Notes: generated by a model from the letters alone, not told the origin. A stretch of DNA of 57,238 bases from Saccharofermentans sp. (GCA_024688685.1 JAILDX010000018.1:70588-127825), one strand, 5' to 3'; positions 43,253-52,911 are shown, counted from the first letter of the stretch. Numbers and translations are program-made.

Positions 43253-43645
43253 TCAGATGTAAAGAATAAACTTCTTTTTGTAGTTTGAGATGTTTTTGTC
43301 ATTAGTCATGAGGATCATGTTTTCAGCTTTTGCTTGACAGATCAGCATCCTGTCAAAAGGATCCCCGTGAATGCTTTGACCGAGTTCTGACAATCCCGCA
43401 ATATGCGAAGGCTTGACAGACAGCTTGTTATAACCTGCCTTTGAACAATAATCGAGAAAGTCAGTAGAATCGATTGGCATCTTATCAGGATACTTGTCAT
43501 GCTTGATTTGTATCTCCCATGGCGAAATGATGCTGATGAATATATCATTGTCAGGGTCGTTTATCATCTCACGTGCTTTCTTAGTCAGTTTTTTACTGTC
43601 GGTCAGTGACCATAGAATGACATGAGTATCAAGTAAGATCTTCAT
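43253..43645 (-). CDS. PIN-domain toxin (VapC-like)
   Basis: A 130-residue PIN-domain ribonuclease. Acidic metal-binding residues are seen in LLDTHV (D6), SPWEIQ (Glu) and HGDPFDRML (Asp). The start is set at ATG 43645 (MKILLDTHVILWSL), overlapping the antitoxin gene by 17 bases; longer in-frame starts lie inside the antitoxin. It forms a type II toxin-antitoxin module with the PHD-like protein. It converges on the lysA-like gene with six bases between stops. Confidence 0.92.
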   Translation of the reverse strand: MKILLDTHVILWSLTDSKKLTKKAREMINDPDNDIFISIISPWEIQIKHDKYPDKMPIDSTDFLDYCSKAGYNKLSVKPSHIAGLSELGQSIHGDPFDRMLICQAKAENMILMTNDKNISNYKKKFILYI

Positions 43646-43925
43646 CTGATTCCTCTCCAAATCCAATATCCCATTCATCGAAATCATCAGGGACATCAAA
43701 CAGCCCCTTCGCCACGCCGATGCGGTTATTGCTTACGATTGCCTTCATTCTCTCCTTGTATGAAATGTATTCATCGAACGGAATGATCACTGCGATCGGG
43801 TTATTGTTCTTCATGACGAGATAATCACATTTGTTATCTTTGATATCTCTGAATATCCTGCCCGTCTTGCCCTGACTAAACTCAGAGACGGAGACTATCT
43901 TATCTGCTATTGATTGCTGGTTCAT
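43629..43925 (-). CDS. PHD/YefM-family antitoxin
   Basis: A 98-residue protein. The N-terminal part has the PHD/YefM pattern (IVSVSEFSQGKTGRIFRDI, then NNNPIAVIIPFDEY), which binds DNA. The acidic C-terminus (DEWDIGFGEESDEDL) is the likely toxin-binding tail. It is encoded first, with a strong AAAGGAGGT ribosome binding site, as usual in such modules. A palindromic operator over its promoter supports autoregulation. Confidence 0.92.
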   Translation of the reverse strand: MNQQSIADKIVSVSEFSQGKTGRIFRDIKDNKCDYLVMKNNNPIAVIIPFDEYISYKERMKAIVSNNRIGVAKGLFDVPDDFDEWDIGFGEESDEDLT

Positions 43926-43947
43926 GGCTGATTACCTCCTTTGAGAC

Positions 43948-43983
43948 ATTATAGCACATTTTAGTTAAAATATTAACTAAAAT
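43948..43983 (-). promoter_or_regulatory. Toxin-antitoxin promoter with palindromic operator
   Basis: On the minus strand TGC-TATAAT (43956-43948) is an extended -10 box and TTAATA (43976-43971) the -35 box. A perfect 11-bp inverted repeat, ATTTTAGTTAA / TTAACTAAAAT (43958-43968 and 43973-43983, four-base spacer), covers the -35 region and is the likely antitoxin binding site. Confidence 0.85.
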
Positions 43984-44069
43984 TGGAACTTGTTTGTTCT
44001 TGTTTCGCATATATTGTAAAATGGAGGTGTTCATTCAAAACCTGAGGCGTTACCCGCTATTTTTGACTT

Positions 44070-44522
44070 ATGACACGAATACAAAAACTAAGGATCCTTC
44101 GCAAATCTCTTGCCGCTGTGCTCATATGCATAGTTGGGTTGTTAGCGGCTTGCGGAGAACAGACTGTTGAGATAACTGAGACGACGAATGAGCTCGGCTA
44201 TCGTCAGATAACGCAGTCGGAAGCGATGGAGATCATGGAGAACAGAGATGATTATATTCTCCTTGATGTCCGTACGGAAGAAGAATTCAACGAAGTGCAT
44301 ATTCCCGGTGCAATATGTATTCCTTATGAAGATATTGGCACTGATGAGATACCGCAGCTGCCTGATAAAGATCAGATAATCCTTGTTTATTGCAGAAGCG
44401 GGAGAAGAAGCAAGATAGCTTCTGAGAACCTGGCAGCACAGGGGTATACGAATGTGTTGGAGTTCGGCGGTATCATTGACTGGTTAGGTGATAAAGTTTA
44501 TCCGTTACAGGTTTCAAATTAA
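44070..44522 (+). CDS. Rhodanese-domain lipoprotein
   Basis: A 150-residue protein with a lipoprotein signal peptide (GLLAAC, Cys28) and one rhodanese domain (about 45-143) with LLDVRTEEEF and the active-site loop VYCRSGRRSK (Cys108). It would handle sulfane sulfur or phosphate-like oxyanions outside the membrane. The ATG has no Shine-Dalgarno; a weak TATTTT (44058-44063) ends six bases before it, so a leaderless mRNA is possible. A hairpin follows the stop. Confidence 0.88.
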   Translation: MTRIQKLRILRKSLAAVLICIVGLLAACGEQTVEITETTNELGYRQITQSEAMEIMENRDDYILLDVRTEEEFNEVHIPGAICIPYEDIGTDEIPQLPDKDQIILVYCRSGRRSKIASENLAAQGYTNVLEFGGIIDWLGDKVYPLQVSN

Positions 44523-44550
44523 TAACGCCCGGCATAATTGCCGGACGTTA
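44523..44550. terminator. Hairpin between rhodanese and phosphofructokinase genes
   Basis: TAACG-C-CCGGCA / TGCCGG-A-CGTTA forms an 11-bp stem with one mismatch and a four-base loop. It lies between two convergent genes and could terminate both. U-runs on each side are weak. Next to it the 10-base unit TGATCTTTAT occurs twice in tandem (44559-44578). Confidence 0.7.
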
Positions 44551-44596
44551 TGTTTAATGATCTTTATTGATCTTTATTGATCAGTAAGACCTAATT

Positions 44597-46255
44597 TCAG
44601 CCCTTCTCAAGTGCCAGTGTTTTTGTTGTGATGTCACAAACTGAAGAAGGTCCGTAGTACTGGATAGCACCGGGATATGTGAAGCATGTCTCAACAGCCC
44701 ATGTCTCACGGTTAGCCTCGAAGAACTTGAAAGGCTTGCCGTCGAGCTCAACGAGAGCCTTACGGATAACCGGCTTATCTGCACCGTTACGACGCTCGAT
44801 GTTCATCATCTTTGTGATAGGCATGCCGCCTGCGATCCACTCCTCAGCGGGCTTGCTGATGTTGGATACCTTTGAAAGATAACCTGTGTAACCGTAGCTG
44901 ATGAGCATGAATGCGTTGTATCCGAGTGAGTAGCAGTAGTCAGCATCGAAGTTTGAAGGGAATGCGCAGCGACCCTCATAACCGAAGAAGTGGTGGAGAG
45001 GTGAGAACTTGCCCTTGTATGTGCCTGCTGCCTTTCTCTTGGCCAGCTCATTCTTAACGAGCTCGGAGAAGAGCTTCTCGGACTCGATGAGAGATACCTG
45101 AACATTGCCGTGAGGATCACGCTCGAGGAAGAGCTGCTGCTGGATTCCAACAGGGAGGAGATCAAATACTGCGAAAGCAGAAGGTGTAAGACCTGCCTTG
45201 ATGAAATCGTACTTTGCCTGCCATGAAGGGAGTGCATTGAACTCCTCTGTCTTTGCGCCTGCGAGGAGCTCGTTGATCTCAGCGATGAGTGCGGAGAACT
45301 CAGGAACGAACTCAACGATACCCTCAGGGATGATGGCAACACCGAAGTTATTGCCGTTAGCTGCTCTCTTCTCAACGGAGTCAGCGATGTAGTTTGTGAT
45401 CTGTGCGAGAGACATCTTCTTTGTTGCAACTTCCTCACCGATGAGGCAGATGTTCGGCTGTGTCTCAAGTGCGCACTCCAGAGCAACGTGTGAAGCGGAA
45501 CGGCCCATGACCTTAACGAAGTGCCAGTACTTCTTTGCGGAGTTAGCATCACGCTCGATGTTGCCGATGAGCTCGGAGTATGTCTTTGTAGCTGTATCGA
45601 AACCAAAAGATGCCTCGATGTCCTCGTTCTTGAGGTCGCCGTCGATCGTCTTGGGGCAGCCGATTACCTGGATTCCTGTGCCTGCTGCAGCCATGTACTC
45701 AGCAAGTGTAGCTGCGTTTGTGTTGGAGTCGTCGCCGCCGATGATAACGATAGCGGTAAGGCCGTTCTCCTTAGCGTTTGCTGCAACTGTCTGGAACTGC
45801 TCTACTGTCTCGAGCTTTGTTCTGCCGGAACCGATGATGTCGAAACCGCCCGTGTTCCTGTATGCGTCGATGAACTTGTCGTCGAACTCAACATAGTCGT
45901 TCTTGAGAAGTCCGTCAGGACCGCCCTTGAAACCGAGGAGAACGTTCTCACTGTTTGTTGCCTTGAGGGCATCGTACAGACCGGAGATGACATTGTGACC
46001 GCCCGGAGCCTGTCCGCCCGAAAGGATAACGCCTACGACCTGCTTCTTTGCCTCGGAAGTGTTAGCGCCCTTCTCGAAAGTGATCTCAGGCTTTCCGTAT
46101 GTGTTGGGGAACAGAGCCTTGATCTTCTCCTGGTCTGCAACACTCTGTGTAGCAGCGCCTTCCTTTACGCAGATGTCTGCGATACCGTTCCTGAGCATGC
46201 CCGGAAGCTTCGGTGAATACTCATATCTTGCCTTCTGAAGTGGTGAAATATCCAT
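44597..46255 (-). CDS. pfp: Pyrophosphate-dependent 6-phosphofructokinase
   Basis: A 552-residue PPi-type phosphofructokinase of the long clade, which phosphorylates fructose 6-phosphate with pyrophosphate in glycolysis and is reversible. Recognisable are [18 protein letters not shown], the GGDDSNTN motif near 172 (Asp after GGD marks PPi use), [10 protein letters not shown], and [16 protein letters not shown] is AAGGAG. It has its own promoter and is probably separate from the polysaccharide genes upstream. The length fits clostridial and plant-like PFPs. Confidence 0.95.
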   Translation of the reverse strand: MDISPLQKARYEYSPKLPGMLRNGIADICVKEGAATQSVADQEKIKALFPNTYGKPEITFEKGANTSEAKKQVVGVILSGGQAPGGHNVISGLYDALKATNSENVLLGFKGGPDGLLKNDYVEFDDKFIDAYRNTGGFDIIGSGRTKLETVEQFQTVAANAKENGLTAIVIIGGDDSNTNAATLAEYMAAAGTGIQVIGCPKTIDGDLKNEDIEASFGFDTATKTYSELIGNIERDANSAKKYWHFVKVMGRSASHVALECALETQPNICLIGEEVATKKMSLAQITNYIADSVEKRAANGNNFGVAIIPEGIVEFVPEFSALIAEINELLAGAKTEEFNALPSWQAKYDFIKAGLTPSAFAVFDLLPVGIQQQLFLERDPHGNVQVSLIESEKLFSELVKNELAKRKAAGTYKGKFSPLHHFFGYEGRCAFPSNFDADYCYSLGYNAFMLISYGYTGYLSKVSNISKPAEEWIAGGMPITKMMNIERRNGADKPVIRKALVELDGKPFKFFEANRETWAVETCFTYPGAIQYYGPSSVCDITTKTLALEKG

Positions 46256-46288
46256 ATTCGTACTCCTTAGAATGAAATTAACCTAATA

Positions 46289-46317
46289 ATAATAGTTAAT
46301 TTGGCTCTAAAAGTAAA
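46289..46317 (-). promoter_or_regulatory. Promoter of the PPi-phosphofructokinase gene
   Basis: On the minus strand TTTACT (46317-46312) and TATTAT (46294-46289) are 17 bases apart, with the expected transcript start about 27 bases before the ATG. Confidence 0.7.
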
Positions 46318-46325
46318 TGTTATTC

Positions 46326-47405
46326 TTATTGTAAATAGAAATCTCTAAATGAATTTAGATCTTTGATTCCGTAATCTTCAAAACTGAAATGGTTATTTTC
46401 GATAGCAATATCCTTATACCAACTCATAGTTTCATCAATATTAGGAGTTCTAACCCCTGCAAAATCAGCAACTTGTTTTATGATTGTCAGACCATAAGAA
46501 AAATCAGCTGTAAAATACCTAGAATGAAGATCCGGAATAAAACCTCCTTCACATTCAACCATCGGGGTTTTCAATCCTTTAAATGCTTGAATCGAAGATA
46601 ATTTCTTTGTCATAGATTCTACAGTCGGACTATCATAATGAACACGCAAAGATTTTACGTAGCCAAGATCAAACTCAGGCAAGGCACGACAAATAGCCTG
46701 CACCTCATCATCACATGCTAGAAGAAGTTCAGAAGATGAATCATCCCACTCCTCATAAAATAAAGGCAGGGTATCATATACCATTCCCGGTTTCCATTCA
46801 CCAAATATGCTTCTCAATCTTGAAGTATGCAATATTGGATTAGATGGAGTCATAGTAAGATTGAGATAATTGGGAATTACTTTGGTTTTTATACCAAAGA
46901 TAGAACTTATAATTTCAGCACATTCAAGAGCATTGTCCTTCGGTAGTGCAGCCACATGCAATTCATCTCTGTATCCTATAGATCTTACTGTTTTTCCCTT
47001 TTGGACAAGGCGTGCTATAGCGGGCACTCGTTCAATCCCAAAGAAAACATTGCCTCTTTCAATGCATTTACGAAACGCACACTCACTCCCGCCATTACCC
47101 GGAACAACACCTAAAATTGTGTTAGGGTTAGAATTCTTGTAAATCAATTCAGCAATTGACTTCATCAGTGTTGCTGGTGCTGTAACAATAATAACGTCAG
47201 CATTTCTAAATGCTTGCTCAGGATCATTTGTAGCAAGTTTAATGTCACCCTCATGTGTACTGATGCCATTATCATCAATAATAGTCAAATGTCTATCAAA
47301 CAGCTCAGGACATGACGTATACACTATAACTTCATGTTGTTTTTCAGCACAGTGGACAGCGAATTGTGTCCCTATATTTCCCCCGCCAACAATGGTTATT
47401 CTCAT
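46326..47405 (-). CDS. Opine (octopine/nopaline-type) dehydrogenase
   Basis: A 359-residue protein of the NAD/NADP octopine/nopaline dehydrogenase family. The N-terminal Rossmann fold has IVGGGNIGTQ near residue 5-14. The C-terminal helical domain (about 180-355) contains the NYLNLTMTPSNPILHTSRL segment typical of the catalytic domain. Such enzymes reductively join an amine with a 2-oxo acid. It starts one base after the nucleotidyltransferase/PLP fusion and is AT-rich like it. In this surface-polysaccharide locus it probably makes or modifies an amino-compound substituent rather than a metabolic opine. Confidence 0.87.
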   Translation of the reverse strand: MRITIVGGGNIGTQFAVHCAEKQHEVIVYTSCPELFDRHLTIIDDNGISTHEGDIKLATNDPEQAFRNADVIIVTAPATLMKSIAELIYKNSNPNTILGVVPGNGGSECAFRKCIERGNVFFGIERVPAIARLVQKGKTVRSIGYRDELHVAALPKDNALECAEIISSIFGIKTKVIPNYLNLTMTPSNPILHTSRLRSIFGEWKPGMVYDTLPLFYEEWDDSSSELLLACDDEVQAICRALPEFDLGYVKSLRVHYDSPTVESMTKKLSSIQAFKGLKTPMVECEGGFIPDLHSRYFTADFSYGLTIIKQVADFAGVRTPNIDETMSWYKDIAIENNHFSFEDYGIKDLNSFRDFYLQ

Positions 47406-47406
47406 C

Positions 47407-49218
47407 TTAAAACCCTAATTCAGATTTCATAGCAGAAATCAACACATCATTTTCTTCTGTGTTTCTCACAGCCAAACGCAGGTAATTTCTGCCATTTGTC
47501 TTTGTGGTCAACTCCTTAATTAGTAAATTGTACTTAATCAAAAGTGTTTTTAATAGTTCCTTAGGACTAATCCCTTCTTCAAGTTCAACCATCACAAAAT
47601 TAGCCTGTGACGGAATAACTCTTACACCTTTAATCTTTGAGAGTTCAGATTGGAAGCGAGCACGTTCTGCACGTATTTTTTCTAGTGCTAATAAATAATC
47701 CTTCTTATACTTTTCTTCGATTTGCATGTAAAACTCACCGAAAGAATTAATGTTCCAAATTGCAACATCTTTTTTCATTCTATCAATAGATACTGTGTCT
47801 CCAGAAGCAAGAACTCCAAGGCGAAGTCCAGGTACACCATATGATTTTGAAATGCTTTTCATGACAAACAAATGAGAATTCTTATTTAAAATCTCTGTGT
47901 CAATTAATGTGCTATTCTCTTCATCAGCGAAATCAACAAAGGACTCATCGATAATTAACTTTATGCCTTTATCATGACTCCACTTAATCAACCTTAACAA
48001 ATCAGCCTTTGGGATATAGTTACCACTAGGATTATCCGGATTGACTATAATCAGATTCTGTATATCCTTATCAGAGAAATATGCAATAATATCATCTGCA
48101 GTATAAGAGTAATCTCTATTATTGGGCGTATAGTCAACAGAATTCGATCGATCATATCTGTTCGGATACTCATCAAAAGTTGGCCGAATAAAACCAATCT
48201 TACCAGTAAGATAACTCATGAGACTCTTGATTAATTCAGCAGCTCCATTACCAACAATTATGTTTTCTTCATGAACATTAAAATTCTTTGCAGCTAATAA
48301 ACTGTTGACTCTTATACCTGAAGGATATTCTGCTATTAACGTGTCAATATTTGCCTTAAGCTCATCTTTCATTCTTTGAGGCGGAAAGTATGGATTTACG
48401 AGATAACAAAAATCAAGGAGCTTAGGATAACGCCAATAACCGCCATAGCGACTTTGAAGAAGACGCACTCTTTCGTCATTATCCGGAGTGAATATAGACT
48501 CTGCGATATCAAGGTCTTGAATATCATCAATTTCATACCACTTTTGACCATTTAATCTCTTAGCTTTAATCTCAGGCTTATCAAGCATAGTAATAACTCT
48601 AAGAACTTGCTCATAATACTCATTCTGTCCAAGTGCAGATTGATAAGCTTCTAAGAACGGGACATAATGCGATCTAGAGAAATGCTGACTAAACTTGTAA
48701 ATATTGACAGTCTTAAAGTATTCATGGATTTCATCAAATCTGAATTTCTTTCCTGGTACAAATTCTTCGATTGTATCATCTTCAGAAAGCTTAACGCATG
48801 TACCATCCATCCAAGATTCATACTTATCAACTAAAGCTAGTGTTTCACGAGGATCGTCAATCAGCATTTCTAATACTGAATCTTCGAATATTAGATCAGA
48901 CTCAAAAAGAAGCGTATCATCTTTCAAAAGCCAATCTTTAGCTAATGCAAGTGAATATATGTTATTAGTTTTATCGAAAATTGGATTATTAATTAAATGG
49001 ATAGAAGTACTAATATGCAAGGTATCAATATAATCTATCAACTTCTGTCCTTCATAACCAACTACAATTACTATTTGAGAAAGATGCAAATTGTCTATTT
49101 GATTAAGCATTCTTTCAATCAAAGTGACGCCATTTACCTTAACCATACATTTAGTATTGTTTTGGGTAAGATCCTTCAATCTTTTTCCCATTCCCGCCGC
49201 TAGAATAATTGCTTGCAT
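47407..49218 (-). CDS. Nucleotidyltransferase fused to PLP-dependent aminotransferase/decarboxylase
   Basis: A 603-residue two-domain enzyme. Residues 1-235 are a LicC/PntC-like nucleotidyltransferase (LAAGMGKRLKDLTQ and K24, then LIDDP). Residues 245-603 are a class I/II PLP enzyme of the HisC/CobD type, with NPDNPSGNYIP near 390 and the PLP lysine in KSISKSYGVPGLRLG near 455. Known relatives make CDP-choline or CDP-aminoethylphosphonate; CobD-like domains decarboxylate phospho-amino acids. The fused enzyme may form and CTP-activate a phospho-amino alcohol for LicD. Direct substrate unknown. Confidence 0.87.
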   Translation of the reverse strand: MQAIILAAGMGKRLKDLTQNNTKCMVKVNGVTLIERMLNQIDNLHLSQIVIVVGYEGQKLIDYIDTLHISTSIHLINNPIFDKTNNIYSLALAKDWLLKDDTLLFESDLIFEDSVLEMLIDDPRETLALVDKYESWMDGTCVKLSEDDTIEEFVPGKKFRFDEIHEYFKTVNIYKFSQHFSRSHYVPFLEAYQSALGQNEYYEQVLRVITMLDKPEIKAKRLNGQKWYEIDDIQDLDIAESIFTPDNDERVRLLQSRYGGYWRYPKLLDFCYLVNPYFPPQRMKDELKANIDTLIAEYPSGIRVNSLLAAKNFNVHEENIIVGNGAAELIKSLMSYLTGKIGFIRPTFDEYPNRYDRSNSVDYTPNNRDYSYTADDIIAYFSDKDIQNLIIVNPDNPSGNYIPKADLLRLIKWSHDKGIKLIIDESFVDFADEENSTLIDTEILNKNSHLFVMKSISKSYGVPGLRLGVLASGDTVSIDRMKKDVAIWNINSFGEFYMQIEEKYKKDYLLALEKIRAERARFQSELSKIKGVRVIPSQANFVMVELEEGISPKELLKTLLIKYNLLIKELTTKTNGRNYLRLAVRNTEENDVLISAMKSELGF

Positions 49219-49303
49219 ATTTACTACTCCTTAATAATCATTAAGATTACTAAATTAAAATAATACCTTAAAACTAAACCAAAATGCTAATCAATATAAA
49301 AAG

Positions 49304-50113
49304 TTATAATCGATATGCTTCACTAGTATGTATCGGAACTCTTTCGTTTTCTGGCGGCAATTTCATGTAGTCGCCATATATATATTTAAGGATTTTGTCA
49401 GAATCCTTAGGTATATAAAACTGTCTGTTTTCAAAGATATGTAATCTCGAAGGGAATATATCTTTCTTCTCAAGAATTTCAGGTTTTTGTACATAAAAAA
49501 CTACTGCGTGACCTGTTTCTCTATTTATATATCGGCTTGCTTTTTTTATGAATTTAGAATTAATACGTTTGATATCTCCAAATCTAAGCAATCGAGTAAT
49601 TGCTTTTTTAGTAGGACTAAAGTTTTTATAAACCGCTGAATTTAAATCTATATTTTTTGCTAACACTCGATACTTGTATGTCCAAACATATTTAGTCCAA
49701 ATGGATCTGACAATAGAATTATCAGTCGCATTATCTAGAGGAAAAATATCAATGAATATACCCAAAGAATTGTAATCTTTATACTTTTTTTCCAAAAGCA
49801 ATGTACGATCATCACACACCTTCATAAAATGACGTGGTATGTAATGTTGCTCGCTATTAGGACCAGCTATATATAGATGTCTTTTTCTACCCCATTCAGG
49901 AAATTGTCTCTCAAACAGATCATAATCTGCTCGCGGCATCCAAATATCAATATCATCATCCCAAGGAATAAAACCATTATGTCTTATAGCTCCGATAAGT
50001 GTTCCATATGCTAACACATAATGGAGTCCAAATTCTTCACAGAAATCATGAACATCAGAAAGAATTTGAAATTCTATACTCTTAACTTCTTCAAGCGAAT
50101 CAATTTTTCGCAT
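49304..50113 (-). CDS. LicD family phosphotransferase (1)
   Basis: A 269-residue protein with the LicD core (YGTLIGAIRHNGFIPWDDD and the D-x-D-I-W-M-P-R-x-D-Y-D motif, about 40-70), whose acidic residues bind metal and a CDP-linked donor. LicD proteins transfer phosphocholine or similar groups from a CDP form onto cell-surface glycans. It lies 85 bases upstream of the nucleotidyltransferase fusion in the direction of transcription, an obvious source of its donor. Which glycan position it modifies cannot be told. Confidence 0.9.
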   Translation of the reverse strand: MRKIDSLEEVKSIEFQILSDVHDFCEEFGLHYVLAYGTLIGAIRHNGFIPWDDDIDIWMPRADYDLFERQFPEWGRKRHLYIAGPNSEQHYIPRHFMKVCDDRTLLLEKKYKDYNSLGIFIDIFPLDNATDNSIVRSIWTKYVWTYKYRVLAKNIDLNSAVYKNFSPTKKAITRLLRFGDIKRINSKFIKKASRYINRETGHAVVFYVQKPEILEKKDIFPSRLHIFENRQFYIPKDSDKILKYIYGDYMKLPPENERVPIHTSEAYRL

Positions 50114-50170
50114 TAATCAAACAGTACTCCTTTCGAAAAAGCAGATTAATATCACTTCATTCTATATTGA

Positions 50171-51625
50171 TCATGTTGTTTGTTTATAAACACCTATTTC
50201 TTTTAAGATAGTTTTTAGCGTATTTCTCTTAATAAAGATTAATACTAATAAGGCAAAGATAACTACTATTCTAATTATTGTATAATTATATATTGACATA
50301 AGACCAAAGGCTCCAACCGTAAATATAAAATCTATTCCAAATATGCGTTTCCAATCATAAACCGGTTTCTCATGAAGAATACTATTACTTATTTTTCTCA
50401 TAGCAAAATAATGCAAAATCGAAATAAAAAAGTAACAAAACAACGTGGTATATGCAGCTGCAAAATAACCAAATTGCTTTATGCATATATAATTAAGCAA
50501 CAGATTTAACAATGCTCCAATCATAGTTGCAACCGAAGTAACTTTTGTATTCTCAGAATAGAGTTCTATATCGGCAAATAAATAATACGAAAACTGATAC
50601 AATAGACTAATACTTATTGGCGGTATTATCCAAATAGCTTCATAGTATTGTGGTGGCGCAAATAACCACACTATTTCAGGAACCAAACCAATGAAAACAA
50701 TATTAGCTATGCCTAAAAAGATTAATGCTAACTCACCAATTTTGCTTATTCTATGTGATTGTTTCTTCTTGATTTGAGTAAATGTCCAAGGAGTCATAGC
50801 ATGCGAAAAAGAATTAATAAACAAGTTCAGCAACAACGAAATAGAATATGCTAAACCATATATACCTGCACTAGTCGAATCAATCAAGTTGTCGATCATG
50901 ATTCTATCTGAACAATTCAACACGACTTGTGACAGAAAATGAGGTATTAGCGGAATATTAAATACCAAAGCGTATTTCCATATTTTCTTTGAAAACATGG
51001 TTTTGCCTTTCACAATTTGATATATAAATAGACCAATATATAAAGTAAAATCGACAAGAGCCATTTCCCATACTCTAACAGTAACTTTATCTTCAGAATT
51101 AATAACCAGAATAACTCCAAGAATTGGTCTAATAATTGCATCTAAAAGAATAATAGCTACTAAAAGTTTATAACGATATTCTGTTCTTTCTCGTTTTGCC
51201 CAAATTTGAAATATTTCATCTGCCCATATCTTAATAAATAGAGCAATCATCTGTGCAGTTGTAAGATTAATAAGAGAATTCCAATAATCAGAAAAAGAAA
51301 TGTATATCAAAAACCAAAGAATTATTAAAACAAAAGTCAACCCTTGAATAGCAGATGAAAACTCGTCTTTTTCCTTATCGTATTTAACTATGCCTTGTGC
51401 ATACACTCCCTGGGCTAACTTAAGAGAAAAAATAATGCTTAAGATATCATTCCAAGAGGAATAAACATTGAACTGTCCATACTCACTAGTAGACATAATC
51501 CTAGTAAAAACAGGAGTAAAAATTACAGAGATCCCTTTTTGCAGAAAGGCACAAACTACAAACCAAAAAGTAGCGACTAATTTGGGAGATAAAGAATTGT
51601 ATTTTGATATTAATCTTTCAATCAT
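50171..51625 (-). CDS. Oligosaccharide flippase (Wzx-like)
   Basis: A 484-residue protein with about 14 TM helices and the pattern of the polysaccharide biosynthesis/MATE superfamily (FTPVFTRIMSTSEYGQFNVY near the N-terminus, then NCSDRIMIDNLIDSTSAGIYG). It should flip undecaprenyl-linked repeat units across the membrane. It sits next to the EpsG polymerase gene, as in Wzx/Wzy-dependent capsule loci. AT-rich. Confidence 0.9.
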   Translation of the reverse strand: MIERLISKYNSLSPKLVATFWFVVCAFLQKGISVIFTPVFTRIMSTSEYGQFNVYSSWNDILSIIFSLKLAQGVYAQGIVKYDKEKDEFSSAIQGLTFVLIILWFLIYISFSDYWNSLINLTTAQMIALFIKIWADEIFQIWAKRERTEYRYKLLVAIILLDAIIRPILGVILVINSEDKVTVRVWEMALVDFTLYIGLFIYQIVKGKTMFSKKIWKYALVFNIPLIPHFLSQVVLNCSDRIMIDNLIDSTSAGIYGLAYSISLLLNLFINSFSHAMTPWTFTQIKKKQSHRISKIGELALIFLGIANIVFIGLVPEIVWLFAPPQYYEAIWIIPPISISLLYQFSYYLFADIELYSENTKVTSVATMIGALLNLLLNYICIKQFGYFAAAYTTLFCYFFISILHYFAMRKISNSILHEKPVYDWKRIFGIDFIFTVGAFGLMSIYNYTIIRIVVIFALLVLIFIKRNTLKTILKEIGVYKQTT

Positions 51626-51652
51626 GATTCTACTTCTATGTATTGATAAACC

Positions 51653-52744
51653 TTAAAAAAACTCAAATGAAAATACATACGGTATACTACCACCTATATT
51701 GTTAATGTGGATTCGAATTATATATTGAACTCCAATAGCAAAAACCAAAACAGAATAAACTAAAAGTCTATTATTCCTGCTTTCCAGTTTCGACACTGCT
51801 TTATCAATAAATATAGGTAGACAAGGCATAAAAAAATAGGCAGCTCTAGTAAAGATATTGTTTCTTAAAGAAAGCAACAAGAAAGCAATTTCCAAAACTA
51901 CCATCCATGTGTGTATTCTAATGTCATCATCATTCAGATGAAATACTTTATGATATGTGGCGATATATGCAATCAAAACAGCAATAATAATGAAAGAATG
52001 GAACAACAAAATCATTCCATTATCAGATCCTCTGCTTAAATAGATTATATACTTGCTTGGGATCATTCTTGAAAACACATCAATCATAATTGGAAAAGCT
52101 AAACTAGCCAATGCGGAAATAGCAAAGCTAAATAACAGTATTTTTCCTGTAATTCGAAAACGATAAACTATATAAGGGATGATTAATAGTATAGTTGCTG
52201 AATGGAATAAACAGCCTAAAAAAACACAAATGATAAACTTTATAATATTTCTGTTTCTTATGTAATCAATACCATTTAAAACAAATAAGGCAGCTATCAT
52301 ACTAGATACTATATTAAAACTTGACTGATATAGACCAATTGTGAAAAAGCAAAAAACACCTAAAACTGGATTGATGCATTCTTTTCTTATTAGTCTTCCC
52401 GCTAATACCATAACTATTAAACTGTTAGTTATTGTAATGATATTACTATCTGCAACAAAAGAAGCTAATATTCTATTATAAATAACATAACCTATCTCAT
52501 ATCCGGATTGAAGTGAAAACTCGAGAATATCCGCCCATTCAATGTTCGCAATACTCTGATAAAGACGAATATAGTATTGTGTATCAGTACCAACACTTTT
52601 GTCTCTAAAGCAAGCAAAAAAGGTCAATATTATAAACAATATATAGAAAACTATTCTTTTACGTTTTGCGGATTTAAACTGGCTTGATTCACTTACAAAC
52701 AAACCAATAAAAGTCAAAACAAAAATGATTATATAAAAACTCAT
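51653..52744 (-). CDS. EpsG-family polysaccharide polymerase (Wzy-like)
   Basis: A 363-residue membrane protein with about 10 TM helices. The loop with the pattern FRDKSVGTDTQYYIRLYQS (about 47-65), including R-D-x-x-V-G-T-D-T, is characteristic of EpsG-type polymerases, and a second conserved loop H-S-A-T is near 180. It should polymerise flipped repeat units on the outer face. It lies 27 bases upstream of the flippase gene. Confidence 0.88.
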   Translation of the reverse strand: MSFYIIIFVLTFIGLFVSESSQFKSAKRKRIVFYILFIILTFFACFRDKSVGTDTQYYIRLYQSIANIEWADILEFSLQSGYEIGYVIYNRILASFVADSNIITITNSLIVMVLAGRLIRKECINPVLGVFCFFTIGLYQSSFNIVSSMIAALFVLNGIDYIRNRNIIKFIICVFLGCLFHSATILLIIPYIVYRFRITGKILLFSFAISALASLAFPIMIDVFSRMIPSKYIIYLSRGSDNGMILLFHSFIIIAVLIAYIATYHKVFHLNDDDIRIHTWMVVLEIAFLLLSLRNNIFTRAAYFFMPCLPIFIDKAVSKLESRNNRLLVYSVLVFAIGVQYIIRIHINNIGGSIPYVFSFEFF

Positions 52745-52911
52745 GTTGAATCTCCTGTTTTTTCAACAAAAACTATAACCATCTTTAAAGAATAGTAATG
52801 GTTAGCAGGAAAACTATTCGATGCCAATAGAAACAGACCAAGTTCTTGTGTCATAACTAATTCTTATAATTCACCTAAACAATATGCGTTGATTATTCAT
52901 TAACAAAGTCC

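Noticed and set aside
45521..46216. 231-residue plus-strand open frame
   Set aside because: Antisense to the clearly identified PPi-phosphofructokinase gene; Cys/Val/Leu-rich composition of a shadow frame.
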